Assembly (NCBI GenBank): GCA_028290125.1 | Contig: JAQGKM010000185.1 | Coordinates: 1-45,834, forward strand | From: Hyphomicrobiales bacterium | Lineage (GTDB): Bacteria; Pseudomonadota; Alphaproteobacteria; Rhizobiales; Beijerinckiaceae | Reading direction: 5' to 3' | DNA: 45,834 nucleotides | Part shown: piece by piece, positions 8,252 to 16,072 of the stretch | Numbering within the stretch: position 1 is the first letter of the stretch | Layout: each line of letters opens with the position of its first letter | Translations under genes and position numbers: made by a program | Notes under the pieces: generated by a model | Seen by the model: the letters and a program-made list of their open reading frames with translations, nothing else | Databases searched by the model: none | Told to the model about the DNA's origin: nothing

Positions 8252-9556
8252 TTATGGGACTTGAAGCGCGCCGGTCAATGGAGCGGCGCCCAGCGCCGAT
8301 GCGAGAAGTTTGTGCAGGCCGGCGATCGCGGGTCCACCCGTCAAGGCGCGCGCCCGGCGCAGCCCGGCCGCAGCCGTGCGGCGGCGATAGTCGTCATCCT
8401 CCAGCATGCGACGCAAGGCCGCGGCGAGCGCCGTTTCGGAGCCTGCTTCGACGAAATGCGCCGCGCCTTGCCAGAATTCGCGATTGGCGCGCGTGTCCGG
8501 CAGGATCAACGCACAGCCCGTGCAGGCCGCGCGCCAGACCAGGCGCTCGAAGCTCGTGCCGGTGGCGACGCTGTAAAACGCCGTCGCGCGCAGCAGCAGC
8601 GCCTCGGCGGCGGCGACGCCCATGGGCTCCAGCCCGTGGGCGTTTTCAAGACAGATCCCGCGCACGGACTCGCCGTCCGCAACTGACAGCTTCGTGTCGA
8701 ACAGAAGCGTCTGCCCACAGATCTGCCCGGCGGCGCGATCGAGACGCTGCAGGTCGATCGGGTCGGCGATGGCCGCGCCAGCGACGATGAAAGCGGCGTC
8801 GTTGGCGCGTCGCTCGTGAAACTCGGACTTGCGGAACACAGGGGGCAGGACAGACGGTGGCAGCGTCAGGCCGTGCGCCGCAACCAGTTCCGACGCGAAG
8901 GCGCGCGTGGGCGCGACGACGCGATCAGCGGCGTGCAGGCCCAGTCGCTCGAGAGCGCTCGCGGCTTGCACGTCGCCCGGCGCAAGCCTCGACGCCTGGT
9001 GGGGATGCTGCCGTCGCCAGTCCGCAATGCGCGACGCATCGCAGAACACCACGGTGGGCCGCGGATCGCGCCGCGCGGCTGCAAGCGCGGGGTCGTGCAG
9101 CAGGATGAGATCGGCGCGCACGCCGTCGGCCACGGTCTGCAACTCCCGCACGCATGCGGCGGCATCGGTCTGCGGACGGGTCACCGGGCCACCGTTCCAC
9201 GCGCTGACGCCTGGGATGCGGGACAGCAAGCGCAGGTCGTCGGGCGTGAAAGCCTCGCCGACCGCTGCAAGAACGACGTCGAGGTCCAGCGCGGCGAGGT
9301 GCCCGGCGAAGGCCAGCGCATCTTCAAAAGCCATCTCATCGGCAAGCGGGCGCGCTTGGCCCGGCGCGGCCTCGCGCGCGACGGTCATCAGAAAGCGCCG
9401 TCCGGCAAGTGGCGAGAGTGGGCCGGGCGCTCCGGTCAGCATCGGGAGCAGGCTGTTGGCGGAGGGCGGCCGCGACGGGGCCGGTTTGGCGGGCGGCGCC
9501 TGATTCGGCGTCGGGAAAATGTCCGCTTCGATGCGACGGTTCATCCCTTCGGCCAT
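8252..9556 (-). CDS. Putative GT-B fold glycosyltransferase-like protein
   Basis: This 434-aa soluble protein begins with about 50 Pro/Ala-rich, likely disordered residues, followed by two Rossmann-like halves. The C-terminal half resembles the nucleotide-sugar domain of GT4-type enzymes (AAEALLLRATAFYSVATGTSFERL is split by no gap, then LILPDTRANREFW and a helical tail). The usual E-x7-E pair of GT4 enzymes is not clear, so activity is uncertain. It is preceded by a G-rich ribosome site at the ATG at 9556 and ends 33 bases before the MFS start on the same strand. Partners and acceptor are unknown; it could act on envelope glycans. Confidence 0.5.
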   Translation of the reverse strand: MAEGMNRRIEADIFPTPNQAPPAKPAPSRPPSANSLLPMLTGAPGPLSPLAGRRFLMTVAREAAPGQARPLADEMAFEDALAFAGHLAALDLDVVLAAVGEAFTPDDLRLLSRIPGVSAWNGGPVTRPQTDAAACVRELQTVADGVRADLILLHDPALAAARRDPRPTVVFCDASRIADWRRQHPHQASRLAPGDVQAASALERLGLHAADRVVAPTRAFASELVAAHGLTLPPSVLPPVFRKSEFHERRANDAAFIVAGAAIADPIDLQRLDRAAGQICGQTLLFDTKLSVADGESVRGICLENAHGLEPMGVAAAEALLLRATAFYSVATGTSFERLVWRAACTGCALILPDTRANREFWQGAAHFVEAGSETALAAALRRMLEDDDYRRRTAAAGLRRARALTGGPAIAGLHKLLASALGAAPLTGALQVP

Positions 9557-9761
9557 GTTCCCCCCTGGAGAGCGACTTATTGATCCAGCGGCACAACTCC
9601 GCTTGCAGTTGCGAGTTGCTGCCCGGAAGCGGACGGATTTGTGGCAGGCGGAAAGCCTTGTCGTTTTATCGGCTACGCTTCATATGAGAACGGGCCCGTC
9701 CTGCGGTGGCCCAAAAATTCACGAGACCAGATTCGTCTGGCGCAATGCTCGAGGAGTTCGC

Positions 9762-10157
9762 ATGCAGTTGAAAATTTCCATGGTGGCCGCCGCCGCTTTC
9801 GCCGCCCTCGGGTTTGCCGGACAGGCGATGGCGCAGGACGTCGAAGCTGGCGAGAAGAGCTTCACGAAGTGCCGCGCCTGTCATCAGGTGGGCGAGACCG
9901 CCAAGAACAGCGTCGGCCCCAACCTCAACGGTCTGATCGGCCGCCACTCCGGCACGATCGAGGGATATAATTATTCCGAGGCCAACAAGAATTCGGGCCT
10001 GACCTGGGATGAAGCCACCTTCAAGGACTACATCAAGAACCCGCGCGCGAAAGTGCCCGGCACCAAGATGGTCTTCGCCGGCATCCAGAACGAAACCGAA
10101 ATCGACAACCTGACGGCTTATCTCAAGCAGTTCGGCGCCGACGGTAAGAAGAAGTAA
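9762..10157 (+). CDS. Periplasmic class I cytochrome c (c2/c550-like)
   Basis: This 131-aa protein has a Sec signal peptide with likely cleavage after A24 (QAMA-QD). The haem motif C37-R-A-C40-H41 and the Met ligand M103 in GTKMVFAG give the His/Met coordination of soluble class I cytochromes c. Such proteins shuttle electrons between the bc1 complex, oxidases or periplasmic dehydrogenases. I place the start at 9762 because GAGGAG lies at 9750-9755 and the hydrophobic signal begins there; upstream in-frame codons have no signal-like sequence. The dehydratase gene starts 14 bases after the stop, so the two may be co-transcribed. Confidence 0.92.
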   Translation: MQLKISMVAAAAFAALGFAGQAMAQDVEAGEKSFTKCRACHQVGETAKNSVGPNLNGLIGRHSGTIEGYNYSEANKNSGLTWDEATFKDYIKNPRAKVPGTKMVFAGIQNETEIDNLTAYLKQFGADGKKK

Positions 10158-10171
10158 TCGGGAGCGCGCGA

Positions 10172-10534
10172 ATGTCCGATCTGGTCTTGTCCGATGACGA
10201 AATTCGCGCGCGCCTCACGCAATCGCTGCCGCACTGGCGATTGGCGCAAGGCGCCATCGAACGTGTCTACAAAACGGCGGGCTGGAAGGGCTCGCTGATG
10301 GTCGTCAACACCATTGGCCACCTCGCCGAAGCAGCGTGGCATCACCCCGAGCTTCTGGTCGCCTATCCCTCCGTCACAGTGCGGCTGAACACGCATGACG
10401 CAGGCGGCGTGACCGAAAAGGACTTCGCGCTCGCGGCGAAGATCGAAGAGGTCGTGATGTGGCGACCGGCGCGTGACGGCGTGCTGGACGGCACGCCGGA
10501 CGAGCCGGCCTACGCCTACATCAAATACGATTAG
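10172..10534 (+). CDS. phhB: 4a-hydroxytetrahydrobiopterin dehydratase (PCD)
   Basis: This 120-aa enzyme dehydrates pterin-4a-carbinolamine, recycling the tetrahydropterin cofactor of aromatic amino acid hydroxylases and in some bacteria aiding molybdopterin metabolism. The family signature is complete: H57-H58-P59 in AWHHPEL, then the V-x-V-x-L-x-T-H segment (VTVRLNTHDAGGV, H75) and D84 in TEKDF. Length matches the family (about 100-120 aa). It follows cytochrome c by 14 bases. No phenylalanine hydroxylase is in the window, so the physiological partner is not shown. Confidence 0.9.
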   Translation: MSDLVLSDDEIRARLTQSLPHWRLAQGAIERVYKTAGWKGSLMVVNTIGHLAEAAWHHPELLVAYPSVTVRLNTHDAGGVTEKDFALAAKIEEVVMWRPARDGVLDGTPDEPAYAYIKYD

Positions 10535-10537
10535 CCG

Positions 10538-12502
10538 TTACGCCACAGCGTTCTTTGGCGCCTCAGGTTCGGTGACGGTCTTGCGTTTGGCTGCATCGAG
10601 GCAAACTTCCAGAGCTTTCGGCAGCGACGTCGTGCAGACATCCGTGCCGGTGCTGGCGCAGAGTTCGGGCGCACGCTCCTGCGTCTCCTTCGGCATCCAG
10701 AAGCAACCCACGAGACGCGCGTTCGGCAACCGGCGGCGGATGCGCCGCACCGCATAGCGCAGATGCGCGCCCGCGAGATCGGCATCGAAGGCCGACAGAC
10801 ACACGAGCGCGACGCCTTGAGCGGGCAGGCGTGTGATGCGGCCCGGCGCGAGCGTGTCGGCGCTGGCGACCTGTGCGCCGACGCCATGCTTGCGCAGCAT
10901 CTGCGCCAGCACCGTCGCCGCCGCTTCGTCGAGCGGGCTGCGCGCCGAGATACAAAGCACGGCGGTCTCGCTCGAAAACTCTTCCGCGAGCTGCTCAGGC
11001 GTCAGGACCGGCAGCTCCGGCGCAAGCGACAGGACGGGCGAGGGCGCATCGGCGTCGCGCGACTCCGCTTCCGGATTTGTGGGTTCGAGATCGGCGTCGT
11101 CGAGATCGTCGATCACTTCGCCGATCGTGTCGCGAATGCCGGCTTGATGCGAGTTGTCGAGCAGGCCTCGGCGCAGGTCCGCCTGGCCCATCATCAGGCT
11201 CGGCAGCGCGATGTCGTCGTAGAAATCGACCAGACGGCCGGTGCGCAGGAAGTCGGTCGCCTGATCGGCGGCTTCCGACGGATCGCCCGCCAGCATGCGC
11301 TGGTAGAAACTTTCCGATGGCGACAGCGCTGGCGCGTCGCTCAGCACGATGTCGAGGAAGGTCAGTCGTTCGACATGGCGCCCCATCACCACCAGACAAA
11401 CCGTCAGCGGCGTCGACAGCAGCAGGCCGATGGGTCCCCACAGCCATGTCCAGAACGTCGCCGAGACGACGACGGCAATGGGAGAAAGGCCCGTGGAATG
11501 CCCGTAAAGCAGCGGCTCGATGACCTGTCCGACGAGCGGCTCGAGCACGAGGAACAGCGCGAGCGTCAGGAACACCATGCTCCAGCCGGGATCTACGGCG
11601 GCGGCCAGCGCAAGCGGCCCGATGCCGGACGCGATGGCGCCGATGTAGGGCACGAAGCGCAGGATGCCGGCGAGCAGGCCCCACAACATCGGGCTGGGCA
11701 CGCCAATCAGCGACAAGCCAATGGCGATCACCACGCCGAATGCCGCGTTGAGCGCGGTCTGCACGAGGAAGAAGCGGCTGAGGCGCCGCGCCGCGTCGTC
11801 GAGCGCGACGGTCGTGCGATGCAAATCGCCGCCGCCGAACAGCCGGATCATGCGGTCGCGCAGATCCTCACGCTGCATCAGAATGAAGACGATGAAGATC
11901 GCGATGATGCCGACGGTCGCCAGCGGCTCCAGGACGGTCGAGGCGACGGTCTGCAGCATGTCCATCGGGCCGGGCGCCGGCTGATGCACTTCCACCGGCA
12001 CGGGTTCGGGCGCCGAGTCCTGCGAGCCTGACTGCGCCTGCGTGTTGTTCTGGGCGTCGGACCTGCGGCGCGCAAACGGATTTCCGACGCCTTTCATCGC
12101 CTCGGCGATATGCGAGATGAAGCTGTTGCCGGTCGCCGCCGTGCGCATCGTCTCCATCTTTTGCGAGATGGTCACCTGATAGCGCGGGAGCTCGTTGGCG
12201 AGGTCCGACACCTGCCGCGTGATGATCGTGCCGAGTCCGAAGATGAAGCTGAACGCGATGGCGACGACGAGCAGCACCGCGAAGGTGCGCGGCAGCTTCC
12301 AGCGCCGCAATTGCAGGACGGCGGGCGCGAGAACGAAACTGAGAAGCACCGCAATGGCGATCGGCACGAAGATCTGCCGGCCGAGATACAGCGCGGCGAT
12401 GATGAAAGCCGCGACCACGATGGTCGTGAGCGTATCGTCGTTGCGCTTGCCGCCGAGGCGCATTTTCGTGCGCGTCGACGACGGGGAGAGCAGGTCACTC
12501 AT
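10538..12502 (-). CDS. AI-2E/PerM family membrane protein with C-terminal soluble domain
   Basis: This 654-aa protein has an N-terminal PerM/AI-2 exporter-type membrane domain of about 400 residues (paired helices, a variable periplasmic region rich in Gln and Pro, then VPSPMLWGLLAGILRFVPYIG, which is characteristic). A C-terminal soluble segment of about 250 residues follows. Its last part (TAVLCISARSPLDEAAATVL and on) looks like a Rossmann/B12-binding-like fold. The start at 12502 (MSDLLSPSS) is preferred to an upstream ATG without a ribosome site. Family members have been linked to AI-2 export or Na+/H+ antiport; the substrate is unknown here. A near-match EcfG promoter (GGAAC-N16-AGTT) lies upstream. 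It is divergent from cysG. Confidence 0.8.
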   Translation of the reverse strand: MSDLLSPSSTRTKMRLGGKRNDDTLTTIVVAAFIIAALYLGRQIFVPIAIAVLLSFVLAPAVLQLRRWKLPRTFAVLLVVAIAFSFIFGLGTIITRQVSDLANELPRYQVTISQKMETMRTAATGNSFISHIAEAMKGVGNPFARRRSDAQNNTQAQSGSQDSAPEPVPVEVHQPAPGPMDMLQTVASTVLEPLATVGIIAIFIVFILMQREDLRDRMIRLFGGGDLHRTTVALDDAARRLSRFFLVQTALNAAFGVVIAIGLSLIGVPSPMLWGLLAGILRFVPYIGAIASGIGPLALAAAVDPGWSMVFLTLALFLVLEPLVGQVIEPLLYGHSTGLSPIAVVVSATFWTWLWGPIGLLLSTPLTVCLVVMGRHVERLTFLDIVLSDAPALSPSESFYQRMLAGDPSEAADQATDFLRTGRLVDFYDDIALPSLMMGQADLRRGLLDNSHQAGIRDTIGEVIDDLDDADLEPTNPEAESRDADAPSPVLSLAPELPVLTPEQLAEEFSSETAVLCISARSPLDEAAATVLAQMLRKHGVGAQVASADTLAPGRITRLPAQGVALVCLSAFDADLAGAHLRYAVRRIRRRLPNARLVGCFWMPKETQERAPELCASTGTDVCTTSLPKALEVCLDAAKRKTVTEPEAPKNAVA

Positions 12503-12644
12503 TGCGGGCGGGGCTCCATCGGGTCGTGTCGTTTGCAAGCTGCCGCACATCGCGCGCCGTTCGCGTGCAAACTGCCGAGGTGGGGCTAGGTTCCTTGCCT
12601 CTGGATGTCGAGGACGCTAGGAAGCCGTCAGGAGTTCGCGCGCC

Positions 12645-14087
12645 ATGGATCAACGCAGGCCCGATGAAGCGCCGACGGCGCGCCTTGGCGCGCTCGCGAC
12701 CTTGCCGGTGTTCTTCCGGCTTTCCGGCAAGCCCGTGCTGCTGGCCGGCGGCGGCGACGGCGCGGCCTGGAAGGCGGAGCTTCTGGCCGCCACCGGCGCG
12801 CAGGTGCGCGTGTTCGCAGCCGAGCCGGGCGCGAAGATGCGGCAGGCGGCGACCGACCTCGACAACATCGATCTTGTTTCCCGCGCCTGGACGCCGGCCG
12901 ATTTCGCCGGCTGCGCACTGGCTGTGGGCGATGTCGAAAGCGACGATGAAGGCCGCCTGTTTCGCGACGCCGCGCGCGCGGCGGGCGTGCCGGTCAACGT
13001 CGTCGATCGTCCGGCGCTGTGCGATTTCCAGTTCGGCAGCATCGTCGAGCGTTCGCCCGTGGTGATCGGCATTTCGACCGATGGCGCGGCGCCGGTCTTC
13101 GGTCAGGAGATCCGCGCCCGCATCGAGGCGGTGCTGCCGCAGGGCCTGCGGGCGTGGGCGGCGGCGGCCAAGGCCTGGCGGCCTGCGGTCATGGCGCGCA
13201 ACCTCGATTTCCGGACCCGCCGCCGCTTCTGGGAGCGTTTCACCCGCCGCGCCATGGACCAGGCCGATGCGCAACCCACCGAGGCCGATCTCGCGGCGCT
13301 GCTGGCGACCCTCGACACGGATGCTGCCGCCGGCCCGGCGCGCGGTTCGGTCGTGCTGGTTGGCGCCGGGCCGGGCGATCCCGACCTGCTCACCGTGAAG
13401 GCGGTGCGCGCCCTGCAATCGGCGGACGTCGTGCTCTACGACGACCTGGTGTCGCCACGCACCGTCAACGCCGCTCGCCGCGAGGCCACGCGAATCGCGG
13501 TCGGCAAGCGGGGTTACAAGCCGTCCTGCACGCAGGAGGACATTACGGCCCTGATCGTCTCGCTCGCACGCGAGGGCAAGCGGGTGGTGCGGCTGAAGGG
13601 CGGCGATCCGATGATCTTCGGGAGGGCCGGGGAGGAGATCGCCGGCGTCCTCGCGGCGGGCGTTCCGCTCGAGATCATCCCGGGCGTGACGGCGGCGGCC
13701 GGCGCCGCGGCGTCGCTCGGCCTGTCCCTGACCGAGCGCGAGACCGCGCGGCGCGTGCAGTTCATCACCGCCCACGCCCGCAATGGCCGCTTGCCGGACG
13801 ATCTCGCCTGGGCGGCGCTGACCGATCCCCGCAGCACGACGGTCGTCTACATGGGCGTCAAGACATTGCCGGTTCTGGTGGAACGCCTGCTGGCGGAGGG
13901 TCTCGACCCGCAGACCCCGGGCATCGTGGTCGAGCGCGCCACATGGCCCGACGAGCGACGCATCACGGGACCGATCGTCGATCTGCCGGCCAGAGTCGCT
14001 TCCGCCAACCCGGCGGGCCCCTGTCTCGTGCTGATCGGCGCGGCGCTGGGCGGCGCGCCGCTGGCTCTCGACAGATTCCGGGGCTGA
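12645..14087 (+). CDS. cysG: Trifunctional siroheme synthase CysG
   Basis: This 480-aa protein converts uroporphyrinogen III to siroheme, the cofactor of sulfite and nitrite reductases. The N-terminal half (about 15-220) is the NAD-dependent precorrin-2 dehydrogenase/ferrochelatase module: PVLLAGGGDGAAWKAELL as the nucleotide fold and NVVDRPALCDFQF as the family signature. The C-terminal half (about 225-470) is the SAM-dependent uroporphyrinogen methyltransferase: GAGPGDPDLLTVKAVR, RLKGGDPMIFGRAGEE and PGVTAAAGAAA. AGGAG lies about 11 bases before the ATG. No sulfite or nitrite reductase genes are adjacent. Confidence 0.95.
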   Translation: MDQRRPDEAPTARLGALATLPVFFRLSGKPVLLAGGGDGAAWKAELLAATGAQVRVFAAEPGAKMRQAATDLDNIDLVSRAWTPADFAGCALAVGDVESDDEGRLFRDAARAAGVPVNVVDRPALCDFQFGSIVERSPVVIGISTDGAAPVFGQEIRARIEAVLPQGLRAWAAAAKAWRPAVMARNLDFRTRRRFWERFTRRAMDQADAQPTEADLAALLATLDTDAAAGPARGSVVLVGAGPGDPDLLTVKAVRALQSADVVLYDDLVSPRTVNAARREATRIAVGKRGYKPSCTQEDITALIVSLAREGKRVVRLKGGDPMIFGRAGEEIAGVLAAGVPLEIIPGVTAAAGAAASLGLSLTERETARRVQFITAHARNGRLPDDLAWAALTDPRSTTVVYMGVKTLPVLVERLLAEGLDPQTPGIVVERATWPDERRITGPIVDLPARVASANPAGPCLVLIGAALGGAPLALDRFRG

Positions 14088-14152
14088 ATCTCGAAATAGC
14101 TACAAACACTTGGCTTTTCAGCTTTGTAGAACAATGGGTCACCGGCTTTGGG

Positions 14153-14178
14153 GGAACCGTTAACCCTCCCGCTCCGTT
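14153..14178 (+). promoter_or_regulatory. EcfG-type promoter for the first KGG protein
   Basis: GGAAC (14153-14157), 17-base spacer, CGTT (14175-14178). The start codon of the KGG gene at 14208 and its GAGGAGGA ribosome site follow at normal distance. Confidence 0.9.
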
Positions 14179-14207
14179 ACGAAGCAGGTCACAGCGAGGA
14201 GGACCGC

Positions 14208-14420
14208 ATGGAGCAGGAGCGCAAATCTACGTCTAACCGGGGGTTCGCATCGATGGATCGCGAAAAGCAGCGAGAGATCGCGCGAAAGGGTGGGCGAAGC
14301 GTTCCCAATGAGAAACGCAGCTTCTCCCAGAACCATCAGCTGGCTTCGGAAGCGGGACGCAAGGGTGGGCATTCTTCGCATGGCAACCGCCGTGCGGCTG
14401 CTAACCCGACTGTATCCTGA
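14208..14420 (+). CDS. KGG-repeat stress protein (YciG/ConE-like), two repeats
   Basis: This 70-aa hydrophilic basic protein contains two KGG motifs (EIARKGGRSVP and EAGRKGGHSSH) separated by NEKRSFSQN, the pattern of the KGG family of stress-induced bacterial proteins whose biochemical role is unclear. I start it at 14208, directly after GAGGAGGA, rather than at 14148, which lies upstream of the EcfG -35 box. The EcfG promoter makes it a probable general stress response target. It converges on a three-repeat paralogue, with a shared bidirectional terminator between. Confidence 0.88.
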   Translation: MEQERKSTSNRGFASMDREKQREIARKGGRSVPNEKRSFSQNHQLASEAGRKGGHSSHGNRRAAANPTVS

Positions 14421-14446
14421 CGCTCTCACGTTTCTTCGACAAAAAG

Positions 14447-14475
14447 AAAAGCGCCGCGGAAACGCGGCGCTTTTT
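14447..14475. terminator. Bidirectional terminator between the two KGG genes
   Basis: GCGCCGCG (14451-14458), loop GAAA, CGCGGCGC (14463-14470), flanked by AAAA on the left and TTTTT on the right, so it works as an intrinsic terminator for both converging genes. Confidence 0.9.
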
Positions 14476-14496
14476 AACTTGCGTAAAAGGTCCAGG

Positions 14497-14775
14497 TCAC
14501 TCGGAAGCCGGGCTCGCAGCCTTTTTGCCACCATGCGAGGCATGTCCGCCCTTGCGGCCGGCCTGCGAGGCGAGCTCGTGGTTCTGGGAGAAGCTGCGCT
14601 TCGAGGGATTCACATTCTGTCCACCCTTGCGGCCAGCTTCAGCGGCCAGGCCCGGGTTCTGCGAGAAGCTGCGCTTCTCGTTCGGCACGCTCTCACCACC
14701 CTTGCGGGCGATCTCGCGCTGGCGCTCAGGGCTCATGGCGGCAAAGCCGCGAAGGGACTTCTTCTTCTCTTCCAT
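14497..14775 (-). CDS. KGG-repeat stress protein, three repeats
   Basis: This 92-aa paralogue of the convergent gene has three KGG motifs (IARKGGESVP, EAGRKGGQNV, QAGRKGGHAS) spaced by KRSFSQN units. The EcfG -10 box lies at 14821-14818, so the transcript should begin near 14810. The ATG at 14811 is therefore too early, and the ATG at 14775 (MEEKKKSLRGFA) aligns with the first KGG protein. The duplicated head-to-head arrangement suggests local gene duplication with inversion. Exact function unknown. Confidence 0.88.
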   Translation of the reverse strand: MEEKKKSLRGFAAMSPERQREIARKGGESVPNEKRSFSQNPGLAAEAGRKGGQNVNPSKRSFSQNHELASQAGRKGGHASHGGKKAASPASE

Positions 14776-14817
14776 GGCAGGTCTCGCTGCGGTTGCGGTC
14801 AAGATTGACATGAGGGT

Positions 14818-14842
14818 AACGCGAAGGATCAGCTTGGGTTCC
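14818..14842 (-). promoter_or_regulatory. EcfG-type promoter for the second KGG protein
   Basis: Minus-strand GGAAC (14842-14838), 16-base spacer, CGTT (14821-14818), 43 bases before the chosen start codon. Confidence 0.9.
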
Positions 14843-14899
14843 TGCCAAGACGCAGCTTTTTTTGCAAAGTTTCGGCTTTGGTCGCGTCGGCAGCCTCAA

Positions 14900-14924
14900 G
14901 GAACTTCCGTTTTTTTCAACCGTT
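14900..14924 (+). promoter_or_regulatory. EcfG-type promoter for the glycine-zipper lipoprotein
   Basis: GGAAC (14900-14904), 16-base spacer, CGTT (14921-14924), 38 bases before the TTG start at 14963. Confidence 0.88.
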
Positions 14925-14962
14925 GAGGTCACGTCATCTCGGCGTAGCAATGGAGGACGCCC

Positions 14963-15226
14963 TTGAAAAAGATTCTTTTGGCTTCGACTTTCGCCATAGC
15001 CCTGGCCGGCTGTAACTCTCCTGGCGACCGTGCGCTCGGTGGCGCGGCTCTCGGCGGCGTCGCCGGTGCGGCGATCGGCGGTGCGGCGACCGGTACGGGC
15101 GGCGGCGCTCTTGCGGGCGCGGCCATCGGTGCGGTCGGCGGGGCCGCGATCGGCGCCTCGACGGCTCCGCGCTACGACCGTTGCTACATCGACGATTACG
15201 GCCGCGAGATCTGCCGCCGCTACTGA
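14963..15226 (+). CDS. Glycine-zipper lipoprotein (TTG start)
   Basis: This 87-aa protein starts at TTG, with GGAGG at 14952-14956. It has a lipoprotein signal peptide with lipobox L14-A-G-C17, then Gly/Ala zipper repeats (GGAALGGVAGAAIGGAA and similar) to about residue 68, and a short polar tail with two Cys (CYIDDYGREICRRY). Glycine-zipper outer-membrane lipoproteins insert into or stabilise the envelope; some affect permeability under stress. The EcfG promoter fits a stress-induced envelope role. A perfect terminator lies 21 bases after the stop. Confidence 0.88.
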   Translation: MKKILLASTFAIALAGCNSPGDRALGGAALGGVAGAAIGGAATGTGGGALAGAAIGAVGGAAIGASTAPRYDRCYIDDYGREICRRY

Positions 15227-15247
15227 TCCGGCAGACGGACCAAAAAG

Positions 15248-15276
15248 AAGGGCGCCTCGATCGAGGCGCCCTTTTT
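15248..15276. terminator. Perfect-palindrome bidirectional terminator
   Basis: A 13+13 bp perfect palindrome (15248-15273, centre CGA|TCG) starts in AAGGGCGCC and ends in GGCGCCCTT. T-runs follow on both strands. It serves the lipoprotein gene (+) and the 45-aa membrane protein gene (-). Confidence 0.9.
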
Positions 15277-15302
15277 CGTGGCTGCTTGCGGTTGGGGCCG
15301 GT

Positions 15303-15440
15303 TCAGTAGACGCCGGAATAAAGAACGATGCCGACGATCACCGCGAGAAGCAGGACGGCTCCAAGTATCATGGTCAGGCGCACACCGCCCTTGCCCTGGC
15401 GCGCATCCTGCTGGTTGAGACGGGTTTGCGGTTCGCTCAT
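15303..15440 (-). CDS. 45-aa single-span membrane protein
   Basis: A short frame from ATG 15440 to TGA at 15303 encodes a polar N-terminus (MSEPQTRLNQQDARQGKGG) followed by one hydrophobic helix (MILGAVLLLAVIVGIVLYSG) and a VY end. AAAGGA lies nine bases upstream of the ATG, and a strong terminator follows the stop. It starts 68 bases after the DUF892 stop on the same strand, so it may be the second gene of that EcfG-driven unit. Small inner-membrane proteins of this kind are common in rhizobial stress regions; the family is not recognised. Confidence 0.65.
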   Translation of the reverse strand: MSEPQTRLNQQDARQGKGGVRLTMILGAVLLLAVIVGIVLYSGVY

Positions 15441-15508
15441 GCATGATCCTTTATTGAACTGGCCGCCACCGCGCGAACACGGCGACGGCGCACGACGCCC
15501 CTGGACGA

Positions 15509-15997
15509 TCAGGCGTTCTGGTTGACGGTGTTGATGGCAAGCTCGCTCAGCAGCTTGTCGGTCTTCTTCTCTTCATCGAGCGTCTGCTGCAGAAGCTTGA
15601 TGGAGTTCTTCATGCCGAGCTGCTTCGCCCAGGCGATCAGCGTGCCGTAGCGCGACATTTCGTAATGTTCGATCGTCTGCGCAGCGGCGAGCATGCCGGC
15701 GTCGCGGACCTGATCGTCCTCGACCTCGTCCATGACATCCTTGGCTTCGGCGATGATGCCGTCCATCGCCTCGCAGCGCACGCCGCGCGCGGCGATTTCG
15801 CATTCTTCGAAGACCTGCTCGAGACGCTCGATCTGGCCTTCGGTTTCCTCACGGTGCTTTTCGAAGGCCTGCTTCAGTTCAGGCGACGACGCCTGCTTGA
15901 TCATCTTCGGAAGGCTGCGATAGATGAGCTTCTCGGCGTAGTAGATGTCCTTCAGCGTGTGGACAAAAAGATCCTGCATTGTCTTGACGGCGGCCAT
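15509..15997 (-). CDS. DUF892 (YciE/YciF-like) ferritin-like stress protein
   Basis: This 162-aa four-helix protein begins with the DUF892 signature (TMQDLFVHTLKDIYYAEKLI) and has Glu/His pairs in helical spacing (EKHREETEGQIERLEQVFE, EHYEMSRYGTL) that form a ferritin-like di-iron site in the family. YciE/YciF proteins are stress-induced, with unclear chemistry. AGGAG precedes the ATG, and an exact EcfG promoter lies 42 bases upstream. KGG (YciG) and DUF892 (YciE/F) genes also neighbour each other in enterobacteria, which supports the context. Confidence 0.93.
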   Translation of the reverse strand: MAAVKTMQDLFVHTLKDIYYAEKLIYRSLPKMIKQASSPELKQAFEKHREETEGQIERLEQVFEECEIAARGVRCEAMDGIIAEAKDVMDEVEDDQVRDAGMLAAAQTIEHYEMSRYGTLIAWAKQLGMKNSIKLLQQTLDEEKKTDKLLSELAINTVNQNA

Positions 15998-16038
15998 GAG
16001 ACGCTCCTGTGTCGCTCAGGTGAAATGGGCGAGCGCCA

Positions 16039-16063
16039 AACGAGTCGAGCGGCGTGAAGTTCC
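16039..16063 (-). promoter_or_regulatory. EcfG-type promoter for DUF892
   Basis: Minus-strand GGAAC (16063-16059), 16-base spacer, CGTT (16042-16039), 42 bases before the start at 15997. The site begins immediately after the ligD stop. Confidence 0.9.
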
Positions 16064-16072
16064 CGCTCCACC

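Noticed and set aside
12571-12595. EcfG promoter for the AI-2E family gene (GGAAC-N16-AGTT on minus strand).
   Set aside because: One mismatch in the -10 box and no other support; not listed as a promoter feature.
15220-15444. Alternative 74-codon frame overlapping the 45-aa membrane protein gene.
   Set aside because: Its start codon lies too close to the ribosome site and its product is low complexity; the shorter frame gives a clean transmembrane helix.
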